This document shows, piece by piece, positions 1 through 7,407 of a stretch of DNA of 8,609 bases. Each line of letters begins with the position of its first letter. Within the stretch, counting starts at the first letter, position 1. The DNA lies in NCBI GenBank assembly GCA_947629065.1, contig CANRCH010000073.1:1-8609 (forward strand), given 5' to 3'. The DNA is from an uncultured Aliarcobacter sp. Lineage in GTDB: Bacteria; Campylobacterota; Campylobacteria; Campylobacterales; Arcobacteraceae. The notes beneath the pieces were generated by a model that was not told the DNA's origin, did not search any database, and saw only the letters and a program-made list of their open reading frames with translations. A program made the translations under genes and the position numbers.

Positions 1-501
1 TGCCAACCAAGTTGAAAACATAGCACTAACTTCTTTTGTTAGAAGATTACTTGCTTCAAAATCATAACCATCTGTTTTTAGTTTAATAATTTTATCAACT
101 AAAGGAAGAGTTGCTTTTTCAGTAGCTTTTATTTTATTTAATATAGCTATCTCTTCATTTGATACAAGAGATTTGTTTTCAAAAATATCATCTAAAGGTT
201 TTCTTGACTTATCATAAAACTCTTCAAGCTTTTTTATATCCAAAATTGAAGATTTAAATAAATTATCACTACTTCCATTTGATAAAACAACATCTCTAAT
301 TGCAATTGCTCTATCATGAACGCTTCCCCTAAAATTAACTGCATACCTTTGTTTTACAGAGTTAATCTCTACAACTTCGTTTAGTGTATCGTTAATTTTA
401 TCAACTCTATTTACACCAAAAAGTGCAATTAAAATTGTAAATATAATTACAATACCAAAACCACCATATAGCTTTTTGCTAATACTAAGATCCTTAAACA
501 T
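1..501 (-). CDS. Methyl-accepting chemotaxis protein, N-terminal part (partial)
   Basis: The reading frame starts at the ATG whose complement is 499-501 and stays open for 167 codons to the left edge, where it is cut. It is preceded by a good Shine-Dalgarno (AAGGAG at 507-512, 5 nt before the ATG). The short cytoplasmic start (MFKDLSISKKL) is followed by one hydrophobic helix at about residues 13-30 and then a long, charged, helical region. This is the layout of chemoreceptors with a periplasmic four-helix-bundle ligand-binding domain (4HB_MCP type); the RGSVHDRAIAIRD stretch at about 58-70 resembles the conserved first helix of that family. The second membrane helix, HAMP and methylated signalling domain, which would confirm the call, would lie outside the window. 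It would sense a ligand in the periplasm and signal to CheA/CheW. The ligand cannot be inferred. A different 4HB-type sensor such as a histidine kinase is the main alternative. Confidence 0.8.
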   Translation of the reverse strand, partial: MFKDLSISKKLYGGFGIVIIFTILIALFGVNRVDKINDTLNEVVEINSVKQRYAVNFRGSVHDRAIAIRDVVLSNGSSDNLFKSSILDIKKLEEFYDKSRKPLDDIFENKSLVSNEEIAILNKIKATEKATLPLVDKIIKLKTDGYDFEASNLLTKEVSAMFSTWLA

Positions 502-532
502 CTTTACTCCTTATGTTTATAAATAGTTCGTA

Positions 533-538
533 ATTATA
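533..538 (-). promoter_or_regulatory. Putative -10 box of the chemoreceptor gene
   Basis: A perfect TATAAT lies on the minus strand 31 nt upstream of the chemoreceptor ATG, in a very AT-rich stretch. This fits Campylobacterota sigma-70 promoters, which rely on the -10 box and often lack a clear -35; none is visible here. The start of transcription would be near 526. Because the surroundings are almost all A and T, a chance match is possible. A flagellar-sigma promoter was looked for and not seen. Confidence 0.4.
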
Positions 539-601
539 TATTATTATTTTACTATTGTTTTAAATAATTATTTTTATAGATTACTTTGTTTATGAAAGTT
601 T

Positions 602-618
602 ATAAATGTAACATTTAT
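602..618. repeat. 17-bp perfect palindrome, operator-like
   Basis: ATAAATGT and ACATTTAT form 8-bp perfect arms around a single central A at 610. The site lies about 80 bp upstream of the presumed chemoreceptor -10 box and downstream of ftsZ. Such a short centre is unsuited to an RNA hairpin but typical of a site for a dimeric DNA-binding protein. No specific regulator can be named, and in AT-rich DNA chance remains a real explanation. Confidence 0.35.
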
Positions 619-630
619 CTAGATTATTTC

Positions 631-664
631 ATAAATAGCTTGTGTAAATACACAAACTATTTAT
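631..664 (-). terminator. Long hairpin after ftsZ, likely transcription terminator
   Basis: ATAAATAG (631-638) pairs with CTATTTAT (657-664), and TTGTGT (640-645) pairs with ACACAA (650-655) across a 4-nt loop; the only interruption is one C/A mismatch (639/656). This gives a 15-position stem starting 7 nt past the ftsZ stop codon and before the next gene on the same strand, the expected place for the end of the division operon. On the minus strand the hairpin is followed by GAAATAATC, not a U-run, so it is not a textbook intrinsic terminator; it may instead stabilise the 3' end of the mRNA. Confidence 0.55.
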
Positions 665-670
665 TATTAT

Positions 671-1810
671 TTATAGTGGGTATTGTATTCTATACTCTCT
701 ATGAAGTGGTGGAGTATCTAAATACCCTTCGCTATCTATTGAAACTGCGTTAGATTGTTCTGTATCTTCATTTGTTTCACTTAAAGCTTCTTTATCATCA
801 TTTTTAGACTCAAATCCTGTTGCAATAATAGTAATTTTTATCTCATCAGGTTCTAAAGTTTTATCTGTTGTTGTCCCAAAAATAATATCAGCATTTGAAT
901 CAAGTTTATCATGAATCATTCCCATAACATCACTAATTGCAAATAGTGTAATATTTGGACTCATATTGAAGTGGATTAAAATACCTTTTGCACCTTCAAG
1001 TGGAACTTTATCTAAAAGTGGTGAATTTATTGCATCTTCTAATGCTCTTAATGCTGAATTTTCACCTTTTGCTTTTCCAATTCCCATTAAAGCAACACCT
1101 TTGTGTTTCATAATAGTTTTAACATCAGCAAAGTCTGTATTTATATCTGAATGACCTGGATTTAAAATAACTTCACTCATTCCAATAACAGCTTGATATA
1201 AAACATTATCAACTATTTTAAAAGCATTTTTAAAAGTTAAATCAACATCAACTATCTCATTTAGTTTCTCATTTGGAATAACAATTAATGAATCACTTAC
1301 TTTTCTTAACTCTTCAAGTCCAAGATTTGCTAAACCTTGTCTTTTTTTACCTTCCCAAGCAAATGGTTTTGTAACAACAGAAACAGTTAAAGCACCAACC
1401 TCTTTTGCAGCTTTTGCGATAATAGAAGCTGCCCCTGTTCCTGTACCACCTCCAAGACCTGAAGCTATAAATACAATTTCAGTCTCTTCTAGAATAGTTT
1501 TTATCTCTTCATAACTCTCAATTGCTGAATCTCTTCCAATTTCAGGATTCATTCCAGCTCCAAAACCTTTTGTTAGTTTTGGTCCTAGTTCTATCTTTTT
1601 TGGTGCTTTTGATGAGTGAAGTGCTTGAAGGTCAGTGTTTGCAACTATTAAATCAATTTTATGTGCACCCTCTTCTATCATATGATTAACCATATTACAT
1701 CCACCACCACCAACTCCAATTACTGCAATCTTTGGTTGATTGTTTGATAAAACCTTTGTTGGCATCTCCACTTTTATATCATCTACTCTAAATAAGTTGT
1801 TATTTTCCAT
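671..1810 (-). CDS. ftsZ: Cell division protein FtsZ
   Basis: FtsZ is the tubulin-like GTPase that polymerises into the cytokinetic Z-ring. The N-terminal nucleotide-binding loop GVGGGGCNMVNHM (residues 32-44), the tubulin signature GGGTGTG (120-126) and the T7-loop NTDFAD (224-229, canonical NxDxxD, which completes the GTPase site of the neighbouring subunit) are all present, so the protein should be active. A variable acidic linker from about 337 leads to a C-terminal peptide YLDTPPLHR (363-371), corresponding to the FtsA-binding tail. The length of 379 aa is normal. The ATG at 1808-1810 is chosen because its A is shared with the ftsA stop (TAATG) and GGAG lies 8 nt upstream; an in-frame GTG three codons earlier (1817-1819) overlaps that Shine-Dalgarno and is unlikely. 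It is the last gene of the run, followed by a long hairpin. Confidence 0.97.
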   Translation of the reverse strand: MENNNLFRVDDIKVEMPTKVLSNNQPKIAVIGVGGGGCNMVNHMIEEGAHKIDLIVANTDLQALHSSKAPKKIELGPKLTKGFGAGMNPEIGRDSAIESYEEIKTILEETEIVFIASGLGGGTGTGAASIIAKAAKEVGALTVSVVTKPFAWEGKKRQGLANLGLEELRKVSDSLIVIPNEKLNEIVDVDLTFKNAFKIVDNVLYQAVIGMSEVILNPGHSDINTDFADVKTIMKHKGVALMGIGKAKGENSALRALEDAINSPLLDKVPLEGAKGILIHFNMSPNITLFAISDVMGMIHDKLDSNADIIFGTTTDKTLEPDEIKITIIATGFESKNDDKEALSETNEDTEQSNAVSIDSEGYLDTPPLHREYRIQYPL

Positions 1811-3183
1811 TAGAACCACTCCGTTACTTTTTTAAACAGTTTTGAAATACTTTTCTTTTCATCTTTATCTGCTTTTAAATGAGATAAATCCATACCTAAA
1901 TCATTTTTTCTACCCAATGATTCATCTGGTTTACCTAAAACTTGCTCTTGCATTCTATATGCATTTACACTCTCTTTTTGAATTGGTTTAACTAATTTTT
2001 TAGTTGAATCCAACTGATAAGTTCTATTTTTTCCTAATGAGTACTCTAAAAGTCCAGAAATAGTAGCCATATATGCTTCATCAAAATTTACTGAAAAATT
2101 ATTCATAATTGGTCTTGGAACTGCTATTGTTACAGGAATTCCTTCAAAAACTCTAGTTGTTAAATCTTTAATTCCATCAAGATAAGTCATCCCACCTGTT
2201 AGTACAATTCCTGAACCTGTATTATCTAAAAGTGCATTTTTTTTCAATTTTTTCTTTACTAAAATTAGAATCTCTTCAACTCTTGCATGAATAATTGTTT
2301 GAATATAATCAAGTCCAAACTCGCTTTGAGTCTCTTCATCACCAATTCTTGGAGTTCTTACTTTTCTCTCTTCTTGCTCTTCATTTTCAGAGTAATTTTT
2401 AACAAGTGAACCATAATCAAGTTTTATATTTTCAGCACTATTTGGTGGAGTATGAAGCATAATTGAAAGGTCATTTGTAATATGATGAGAACCAACTGGT
2501 ATAAATCCATTATAAACTATTGAACTACCTTTAAAATAAGCAAACTCTGTTGTTGTTGCACCAAGATTTACTACAACTGCTCCATATTTTTTCTGTTGGT
2601 CATTTAATACTGATAATGCACTTGAATATGAATCAAGTACAAATTTTACAGACTCATTTCCGCTTATTTTTAATGCAGATTTTATATTTGTAAGAGCTGT
2701 TTTTTTAGATACAACAATATTTACTGATACTTCAAGTCTTGAACCTGTCATATTTAGTGGATTATCAACTTCTATACTATCATCTACTCTAAAAAATAGT
2801 GGAAGCACATGAACAACTTCATATTCTGGAATAATTGTTGCATTATAAAGTGCCATTTGTAAAACCTGATTTATCTCTGTTTCAGATATAAGTCCATTTG
2901 GAACATTTATAGAACCTGTACTTCTAATGCTTCTTGAATAACTTCCAGAAATTGATACAAAAGTAGCTGTTGGTGATTCGTTTGTAGTTTTTTTTGCCAT
3001 ATCAACAGAGTCTTTTATAGCTTTTGAAGCCTCTTCAATATTTATAATAAGTCCTTTATTAACTCCACTACTTGACTGAATTCCTGTTCCTAGTATATTG
3101 ATATTATTATCATTATCTAGATTTGCTACAACACTTGTAATTGCCGAGGAACCAATATCTATTGCTAATATTACTTTGTCCAT
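1810..3183 (-). CDS. ftsA: Cell division protein FtsA
   Basis: FtsA is the actin-fold protein that anchors FtsZ to the inner membrane and recruits later division proteins. The phosphate-1 motif AIDIGSS is at residues 7-13, the phosphate-2 region VVVNLGATTTE at 203-213, and the adenosine motif GIVLTGGMTYLDGI at 325-338. The region between the first two contains the FtsA-specific SHS2/1C-type domain. The last 14 residues (KSISKLFKKVTEWF, 444-457) form the expected amphipathic membrane-targeting helix, after a polar linker from about 385. The length of 457 aa is somewhat above the roughly 420 of E. coli, through this linker and a charged segment at about 262-290. The start ATG follows the stop of the isomerase gene by 1 nt and has a strong AAGGAG 5 nt upstream, lying inside that gene. 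One oddity is that the Asp usual in the phosphate-2 motif is Asn206. Confidence 0.96.
   Translation of the reverse strand: MDKVILAIDIGSSAITSVVANLDNDNNINILGTGIQSSSGVNKGLIINIEEASKAIKDSVDMAKKTTNESPTATFVSISGSYSRSIRSTGSINVPNGLISETEINQVLQMALYNATIIPEYEVVHVLPLFFRVDDSIEVDNPLNMTGSRLEVSVNIVVSKKTALTNIKSALKISGNESVKFVLDSYSSALSVLNDQQKKYGAVVVNLGATTTEFAYFKGSSIVYNGFIPVGSHHITNDLSIMLHTPPNSAENIKLDYGSLVKNYSENEEQEERKVRTPRIGDEETQSEFGLDYIQTIIHARVEEILILVKKKLKKNALLDNTGSGIVLTGGMTYLDGIKDLTTRVFEGIPVTIAVPRPIMNNFSVNFDEAYMATISGLLEYSLGKNRTYQLDSTKKLVKPIQKESVNAYRMQEQVLGKPDESLGRKNDLGMDLSHLKADKDEKKSISKLFKKVTEWF
1819..1822 (-). promoter_or_regulatory. Shine-Dalgarno that sets the ftsZ start
   Basis: GGAG within the last codons of ftsA is spaced 8 nt from the ATG at 1808-1810. 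The alternative GTG at 1817-1819 overlaps this site by one base and therefore cannot use it. The overlap of the ftsA stop and ftsZ start (TAATG) implies translational coupling between the two division proteins. Confidence 0.75.
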
Positions 3184-3184
3184 A

Positions 3185-4648
3185 TTACTCCTTTCCTTGT
3201 ACTGATGTTTTAATTGTGTAAATTGTTTCTAGTTTTTTTAATAGATTTGTGATTAATTCTGTACTTTGGATTTGATCAACAAGACCTTTTATTGAATCAT
3301 CTTTGCTACTATCATATTTTCCTAATCTTGAAGCAGTTATCTCATAAATAACTGCTTTTGTTCCAATATTTATTATAGCTTTTTTATCACTACTTGCAAA
3401 TAGTTGATTTAAAAAATTTGCAGCTTCTTCTTGACTTAATTCTGTAAATTTAGAAATACTTTCTCTATTTACAGCTAAAACTTCATTTCCTTCAAAGTTT
3501 TCTAAAGCTTTTTTAGACTCTTCTTCAAGTTTTTTTAATTTTAACTCTCTCGTAAAATCAACAACAGCAAACTCTCTTGCATCTTCAAAACTTAGAGGTT
3601 CTTCTTTTTTTAGTTCATTTAATTTTACAATATAGTATTTTTTATCTTCTAAAATTGGTTTTAAAACTTCACCTTTTTTTAACTCTTTTACTTTATCTAA
3701 ATTTTCGCCTGTAAAAAATAGTTTTGACTCTTCTAAAGATAGAGTTTTATCAAACTTCTCTTCATCTTTTTTTAGTTGTAAATATAGCGTTAAAGCCTCT
3801 TTTTTAGCAAGTTTGTCATCTATATCAAAAATAACATCTTCTCTTGCTTCATCAAATGATTTAAGTTTTCCATCTTCAAATCTATAATCGCTTTTAAATT
3901 TCTCAAATTGCTCTTTAATATCTTCTTCGCTTGGATTTGAGGCTTTTATTTCATACTCTTTAAAGCTTAAGTTATAGATTTTTTCACTTTGGTATGCAGT
4001 TTTATTTTTTTCCCAAAACTCTTTTAAACCATCTTCTTTAACATCAACTTCCATTTTTTCGCTATCTAAAATTTTTACTTTTAAATCATCTTCTACAAAT
4101 AGAAGTTTTGAAATATTCTCAATCTCAGTAGGAGTTGCTTCTACATTAAATAAAGCTTGTGCTTTCGTAAAAAGAATACTATTTTTTAAGCTATCTTCAA
4201 ACTCTTTTGGACTCATTCTATTTTGATTTAAAACTTTTATATAAGTATCTTTATCAAATTTTCCATCTTTTAAAAACATCTCATATTTTACAAGTTCTCT
4301 TGCAATATCTTCATCTGTAGTCTCTAAATTTAAACTATCTGCAAAGTTTAAAAGTAAAGTTTTTTCTAAAACTTGTCTAAAAGCAATATCTTTTAATCCC
4401 ATTTGTTCAGCTAACTCTTTATTAAAGCTATCTCCAAACAATCTTGAGTATTCTTGAAAAAGATTATTATACTCTTGACTATAATCTTCAACTGTTACTT
4501 CCTTGTTACCAACCTTAGCTACAACACCACCTTTACTTCCGTAATCATAAGAACCCCATCCTACGAATCCAGCACCAACGAAAGCTATTGTACTAATCCA
4601 AATTGTAATTACAAGCCATTTTTTGTGTCTTTGCATCCAAGTTATCAT
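3185..4648 (-). CDS. ppiD: Membrane-anchored SurA/PpiD-like peptidylprolyl isomerase (periplasmic chaperone)
   Basis: This 487-aa protein has a basic N-terminus (MQRHKK), one hydrophobic helix at about residues 11-32, and a long hydrophilic helix-rich body, the topology of PpiD-type folding factors anchored in the inner membrane with the bulk in the periplasm. Residues 42-190 (VVAKVGNKEVTVEDYSQEYNN onward) match the SurA/PpiD chaperone-domain pattern: a short strand, then helices, with KDGKFDKDTYIKVL at 127-140 and MSPKEFEDSLK at 145-155. The segment near 316-360 (LKKGEVLKPILEDKKYYIVKL) resembles the end of a parvulin domain, but the HI start and GGDLG core are not recognisable, so isomerase activity is doubtful. 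The length is below E. coli PpiD (about 620). The start ATG follows AAGGGA; a second Met at codon 5 is less well spaced. It lies 1 nt upstream of ftsA. The ppiD symbol is by architecture and not proven orthology. Confidence 0.82.
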   Translation of the reverse strand: MITWMQRHKKWLVITIWISTIAFVGAGFVGWGSYDYGSKGGVVAKVGNKEVTVEDYSQEYNNLFQEYSRLFGDSFNKELAEQMGLKDIAFRQVLEKTLLLNFADSLNLETTDEDIARELVKYEMFLKDGKFDKDTYIKVLNQNRMSPKEFEDSLKNSILFTKAQALFNVEATPTEIENISKLLFVEDDLKVKILDSEKMEVDVKEDGLKEFWEKNKTAYQSEKIYNLSFKEYEIKASNPSEEDIKEQFEKFKSDYRFEDGKLKSFDEAREDVIFDIDDKLAKKEALTLYLQLKKDEEKFDKTLSLEESKLFFTGENLDKVKELKKGEVLKPILEDKKYYIVKLNELKKEEPLSFEDAREFAVVDFTRELKLKKLEEESKKALENFEGNEVLAVNRESISKFTELSQEEAANFLNQLFASSDKKAIINIGTKAVIYEITASRLGKYDSSKDDSIKGLVDQIQSTELITNLLKKLETIYTIKTSVQGKE

Positions 4649-4679
4649 TAAATCTATCCCTTAAAAAATTTTAGTTTAG

Positions 4680-4685
4680 ATAATA
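4680..4685 (-). promoter_or_regulatory. Possible -10 box for ppiD-ftsA-ftsZ
   Basis: The 60-nt gap between recD2 and the isomerase gene is the only real gap in the six-gene run. On the minus strand it contains TATTAT directly preceded by TTTTTG, reminiscent of the T-rich stretch plus -10 of Campylobacterota promoters, 31 nt before the ATG. No -35 is visible. It would allow the division genes to be expressed separately from recD2. Confidence 0.35.
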
Positions 4686-4708
4686 CAAAAAGGTTGCTTT
4701 TAAGTTAT

Positions 4709-7039
4709 TTAAACCTTGATACTAAATTCTGAATTTTCATTTTTTACACTATTTAAATGGCTAGAAAGTAGATCATTTATTACAGATTCTCTAATTGTAA
4801 CTTCAAGTTTTTTACAAGCACTTTTAAAAGCTTCATCTTCTCCAACAATAAAACACATCTTTTTTGCCCTTGTAATTGCTGTATATAAAAGCTTAGTATT
4901 ATGCATAATATAGTGTGAAAAACTCATAGGTATCATTGCTGTTTCATACTCCATTCCTTGAGTTTTATGAATAGTAAGGCAATATGCAAGGCTTAAAAGA
5001 TTGTGAATATTATCAAAATCATAAAAAACAACCATATCATCATTTGGGTATAAAACTATGCATTTCTCATCTTCAAAATCAATTTTTATAATTAATCCTA
5101 ATTGTCCATTAAAAACCCTTCTTTCCAAAAATTCAGTTGAAGCGTTTTTATACATACTCATAGTTTGGGCTTTCATATTTTCATTTTTAATATGAATTAC
5201 TTTATCACTTAGTTTAAAATCGCAATTTCTACTATTTAAAGCTTTTCCTTTTGTGTGGTTAAATAGTCTTTGAAGTTCGTTATTTAAATTATCAACTCCT
5301 AGCATTCCACCTTTCATAGGAGTTATTACTTGAAACAAAGTTAATGCAATATTTATTTTTTTCTCTTTTATTAAATCATAATATTTTTGAATATAATCGC
5401 TTGAAATATTTAAAATATTATTTAAAATAAGTTCGCTATTTTCACCTCTTAACTCACTAAATTCATAGGAACTAAAACTATTTTTCTTTGAATAGTAGTT
5501 TAAAATTGAGACATCTATAAATTTGAAATCCTCATACTCTTCTTTATAGTTTGGAACTTTTCCTTCTCTAATCTCATTTGCAATAACTGCAATTGCTTGA
5601 TTTTCATTTTGTCTATAAATTTTTGTAAGTTTACAAATACTTGCTAGTTCATATTTTATTGCATCAGCAAGTATATTTCCAGCTCCAATAGCAGGTAATT
5701 GTCCATCATCTCCAACAATTATAAAAATTGTATCATCTGATATTTTGTTTATGATTTGATAAAAAGTAACAGAATTTACCATTGATGCTTCATCAAGCAA
5801 AATTGCTTTATATGGGAAAAAATCTTTCTCTTTATGCTTCATTAATAGGCTTTGAATAGTGCTTGAATTATATCCTGTTGTATCGCTAATTCTTTGACTT
5901 GCGATTCCAGAAAGTGCAATAGTTATAATATCATCATAACTCATAATCTCTTCAAGAAGCTCTAAAATTGCCCTACTTGAAGTTGATTTTCCAGTTCCTG
6001 CATATCCTATTAAAAATAGAGTTTTCTCTCCGCTATTTATTAATTCAACTGCTTTTTTTTGTTCATCGCTAAGCAAAAATCCTAAAGTTTTCTCTTTTTT
6101 TTCTAAATACTCATCAAAATTTGCAATTATTTGTCTATTTTTCTCATCTTTTCTTCTATTAAAGAAATCTAAAACATTTTTTTCTGAATAGTAAAGCATT
6201 GAAATTGCAACTCTATTTAAAGCCGTTTGATAAATCTCCTCTTTTGCAAGCATTGAAGTTAAAACATTTTCATATAGCTCATCTTCATTAAAAAATCTTA
6301 AATTATCGTCAAGCAGTTTATATAGATGAAATTTATCTATAGATGAGTTTCCATTATTGTCACAAAATTCTCTTAATGTGTAGTTTATACAAGCTTTTAT
6401 TCTAAAATTTGATTTTGGGTCAATTCCTATATTTTTTGCAATTTCATCAGCTCTTTTAAAACCAATTCCTTTTATATTTATAAGTAAATATGGGTTCTCT
6501 TTGATTTTTTCTATTAAATTATCAACTTCACTAAATTGTGCATAAATTTTTGTTATTAGATTTGCAGTAACTCCAAATTGCCCTAAAAAACTTCCAAGTT
6601 CTCTTAAGTGTTTAAACTGATTCCAAGATGATACAATTTGTTCAAGTTTTTTCTCTTTTATTCCTTTAAATTCAAGCAAAAGTGATGGATTTGTATTTAA
6701 AATCTCAATAATCTTTTCTTCATTAAATTTTTTCAAAAGTTCATTTGCTAATTTTTTACTAATTCCTTTTACAATTTTTGTAAGAAAAAAGAAGATTTCA
6801 GCCTCTTTTATTTGCAAAGTATCAAACTCAAACTGAACACCATATTTACTATGAGTTGTCCAGTTTCCATCCATTAAAACCTCTTCACCAACAATTTTTT
6901 CAATATCAGTATCAAAATATGTTCCACATATTTTTTGATTATTCTCTAAAACTGCTATGATATATTTTGTCTCATCATTTTTATAAAGAACTTTTTTAAT
7001 AACTCCGCTTAATTTAAAACTTTTATACTCTTCTTGCAT
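4709..7039 (-). CDS. recD2: RecD2-like ATP-dependent DNA helicase (SF1B)
   Basis: This 776-aa protein has the layout of RecD2, the RecBC-independent 5'-3' helicase linked to DNA repair and replication-fork maintenance. It has an N-terminal OB-like region (about 1-80), then helix-hairpin-helix repeats (KGISKKLANELL at 91-102, KGIKEKKLEQI at 125-135, KGIGFKRADEIA at 190-201), then the helicase core. Visible motifs are Walker A GYAGTGKST (345-353), Walker B LLDEASM (414-420), motif III GDDGQLPAIGAGN (443-455), KIYRQ (473-477), motif V HKTQGMEYE (691-699) and motif VI LLYTAITRAKK (717-727). Catalytic Lys351, Asp416/Glu417, Gln447 and Arg724 are kept. Motif Ia (LSGIASQR, 376-383) and motif III depart from the usual forms. 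The start ATG overlaps the upstream stop (TAATG) with only a weak GGA, suggesting translational coupling. No recB, recC or addB-like gene is seen nearby. Confidence 0.92.
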   Translation of the reverse strand: MQEEYKSFKLSGVIKKVLYKNDETKYIIAVLENNQKICGTYFDTDIEKIVGEEVLMDGNWTTHSKYGVQFEFDTLQIKEAEIFFFLTKIVKGISKKLANELLKKFNEEKIIEILNTNPSLLLEFKGIKEKKLEQIVSSWNQFKHLRELGSFLGQFGVTANLITKIYAQFSEVDNLIEKIKENPYLLINIKGIGFKRADEIAKNIGIDPKSNFRIKACINYTLREFCDNNGNSSIDKFHLYKLLDDNLRFFNEDELYENVLTSMLAKEEIYQTALNRVAISMLYYSEKNVLDFFNRRKDEKNRQIIANFDEYLEKKEKTLGFLLSDEQKKAVELINSGEKTLFLIGYAGTGKSTSSRAILELLEEIMSYDDIITIALSGIASQRISDTTGYNSSTIQSLLMKHKEKDFFPYKAILLDEASMVNSVTFYQIINKISDDTIFIIVGDDGQLPAIGAGNILADAIKYELASICKLTKIYRQNENQAIAVIANEIREGKVPNYKEEYEDFKFIDVSILNYYSKKNSFSSYEFSELRGENSELILNNILNISSDYIQKYYDLIKEKKINIALTLFQVITPMKGGMLGVDNLNNELQRLFNHTKGKALNSRNCDFKLSDKVIHIKNENMKAQTMSMYKNASTEFLERRVFNGQLGLIIKIDFEDEKCIVLYPNDDMVVFYDFDNIHNLLSLAYCLTIHKTQGMEYETAMIPMSFSHYIMHNTKLLYTAITRAKKMCFIVGEDEAFKSACKKLEVTIRESVINDLLSSHLNSVKNENSEFSIKV

Positions 7040-7404
7040 TAATATCCATCATCAAAGCTTTTATTTTTATGCTTATCTTTTTTATATCTACTTTTATTTT
7101 TCTCTTTTTGAATTAGATTTGCATCTTTTAATAAGGTAGCTCTTTCCTCTTCAAAACTATCACTTGAATTTCCTAAAAAAGCTTTTGTTTTAGATAAAAA
7201 CTCTCCTAATCTAATATAATAATCAGAATAAAGCTCAACAATTGAAACCCTAGATAAATCTTCAAGGTTTTTATTCGTTCTTTTTAGAAACATCTCTTTT
7301 TCAAAATTTTCTTGCTTTAAAATTGATAGAGTTCTAGTTAAAAACTTCTCAAGAAGTCTTATATATCTTACTCTTTTTTGTTTTTCATTTAGTTCAGCAC
7401 TCAT
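7039..7404 (-). CDS. Small conserved-looking protein of unknown function
   Basis: I do not recognise this 121-aa protein. Residues 5-75 are predicted by eye to be helical and rich in charged residues (RVRYIRLLEKFLTRTL at 11-26, then LYSDYYIRLGEFLSKTKAFL at 58-77), with heptad-like spacing of Leu/Ile that could form a helical bundle or coiled coil. A serine-rich break at 80-84 is followed by a short acidic stretch and a strongly basic tail (about 99-116, many Lys) ending in an acidic FDDGY. There is no signal peptide, membrane segment, cysteine cluster or nucleotide-binding motif. The gene starts 3 nt after the ArsC-family gene and its stop overlaps the recD2 start by one base (TAATG), so it is very likely translated and coupled to recD2. 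The basic tail could contact nucleic acid, which is only a guess. No strong Shine-Dalgarno is visible at its start. Confidence 0.75.
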   Translation of the reverse strand: MSAELNEKQKRVRYIRLLEKFLTRTLSILKQENFEKEMFLKRTNKNLEDLSRVSIVELYSDYYIRLGEFLSKTKAFLGNSSDSFEEERATLLKDANLIQKEKNKSRYKKDKHKNKSFDDGY

Positions 7405-7407
7405 ATT

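Noticed and set aside
966..1154. 62-codon plus-strand frame inside ftsZ
   Set aside because: Antisense to conserved FtsZ codons, with no ribosome-binding site or recognisable product.
1817..1819. GTG as the start of ftsZ
   Set aside because: It overlaps the Shine-Dalgarno and lies inside the ftsA end; the ATG at 1808-1810 has correct spacing and the TAATG overlap.
4454..4651. 65-codon plus-strand frame starting MKKIIILL, looking like a signal peptide or lipoprotein
   Set aside because: It is the reverse of the N-terminal coding region of the isomerase gene; its hydrophobic start is the antisense of acidic codons and its translation matches nothing.
4688..4701. Small hairpin AAAAG-CAAC-CTTTT after recD2 as a terminator
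   Set aside because: The stem is only 5 bp and mostly A-T; too weak to call, and it overlaps the T-rich part of a possible promoter.
4716..4913. 65-codon plus-strand frame inside the 3' end of recD2
   Set aside because: Antisense to the RecD2 C-terminus, which carries motif VI; shadow frame.
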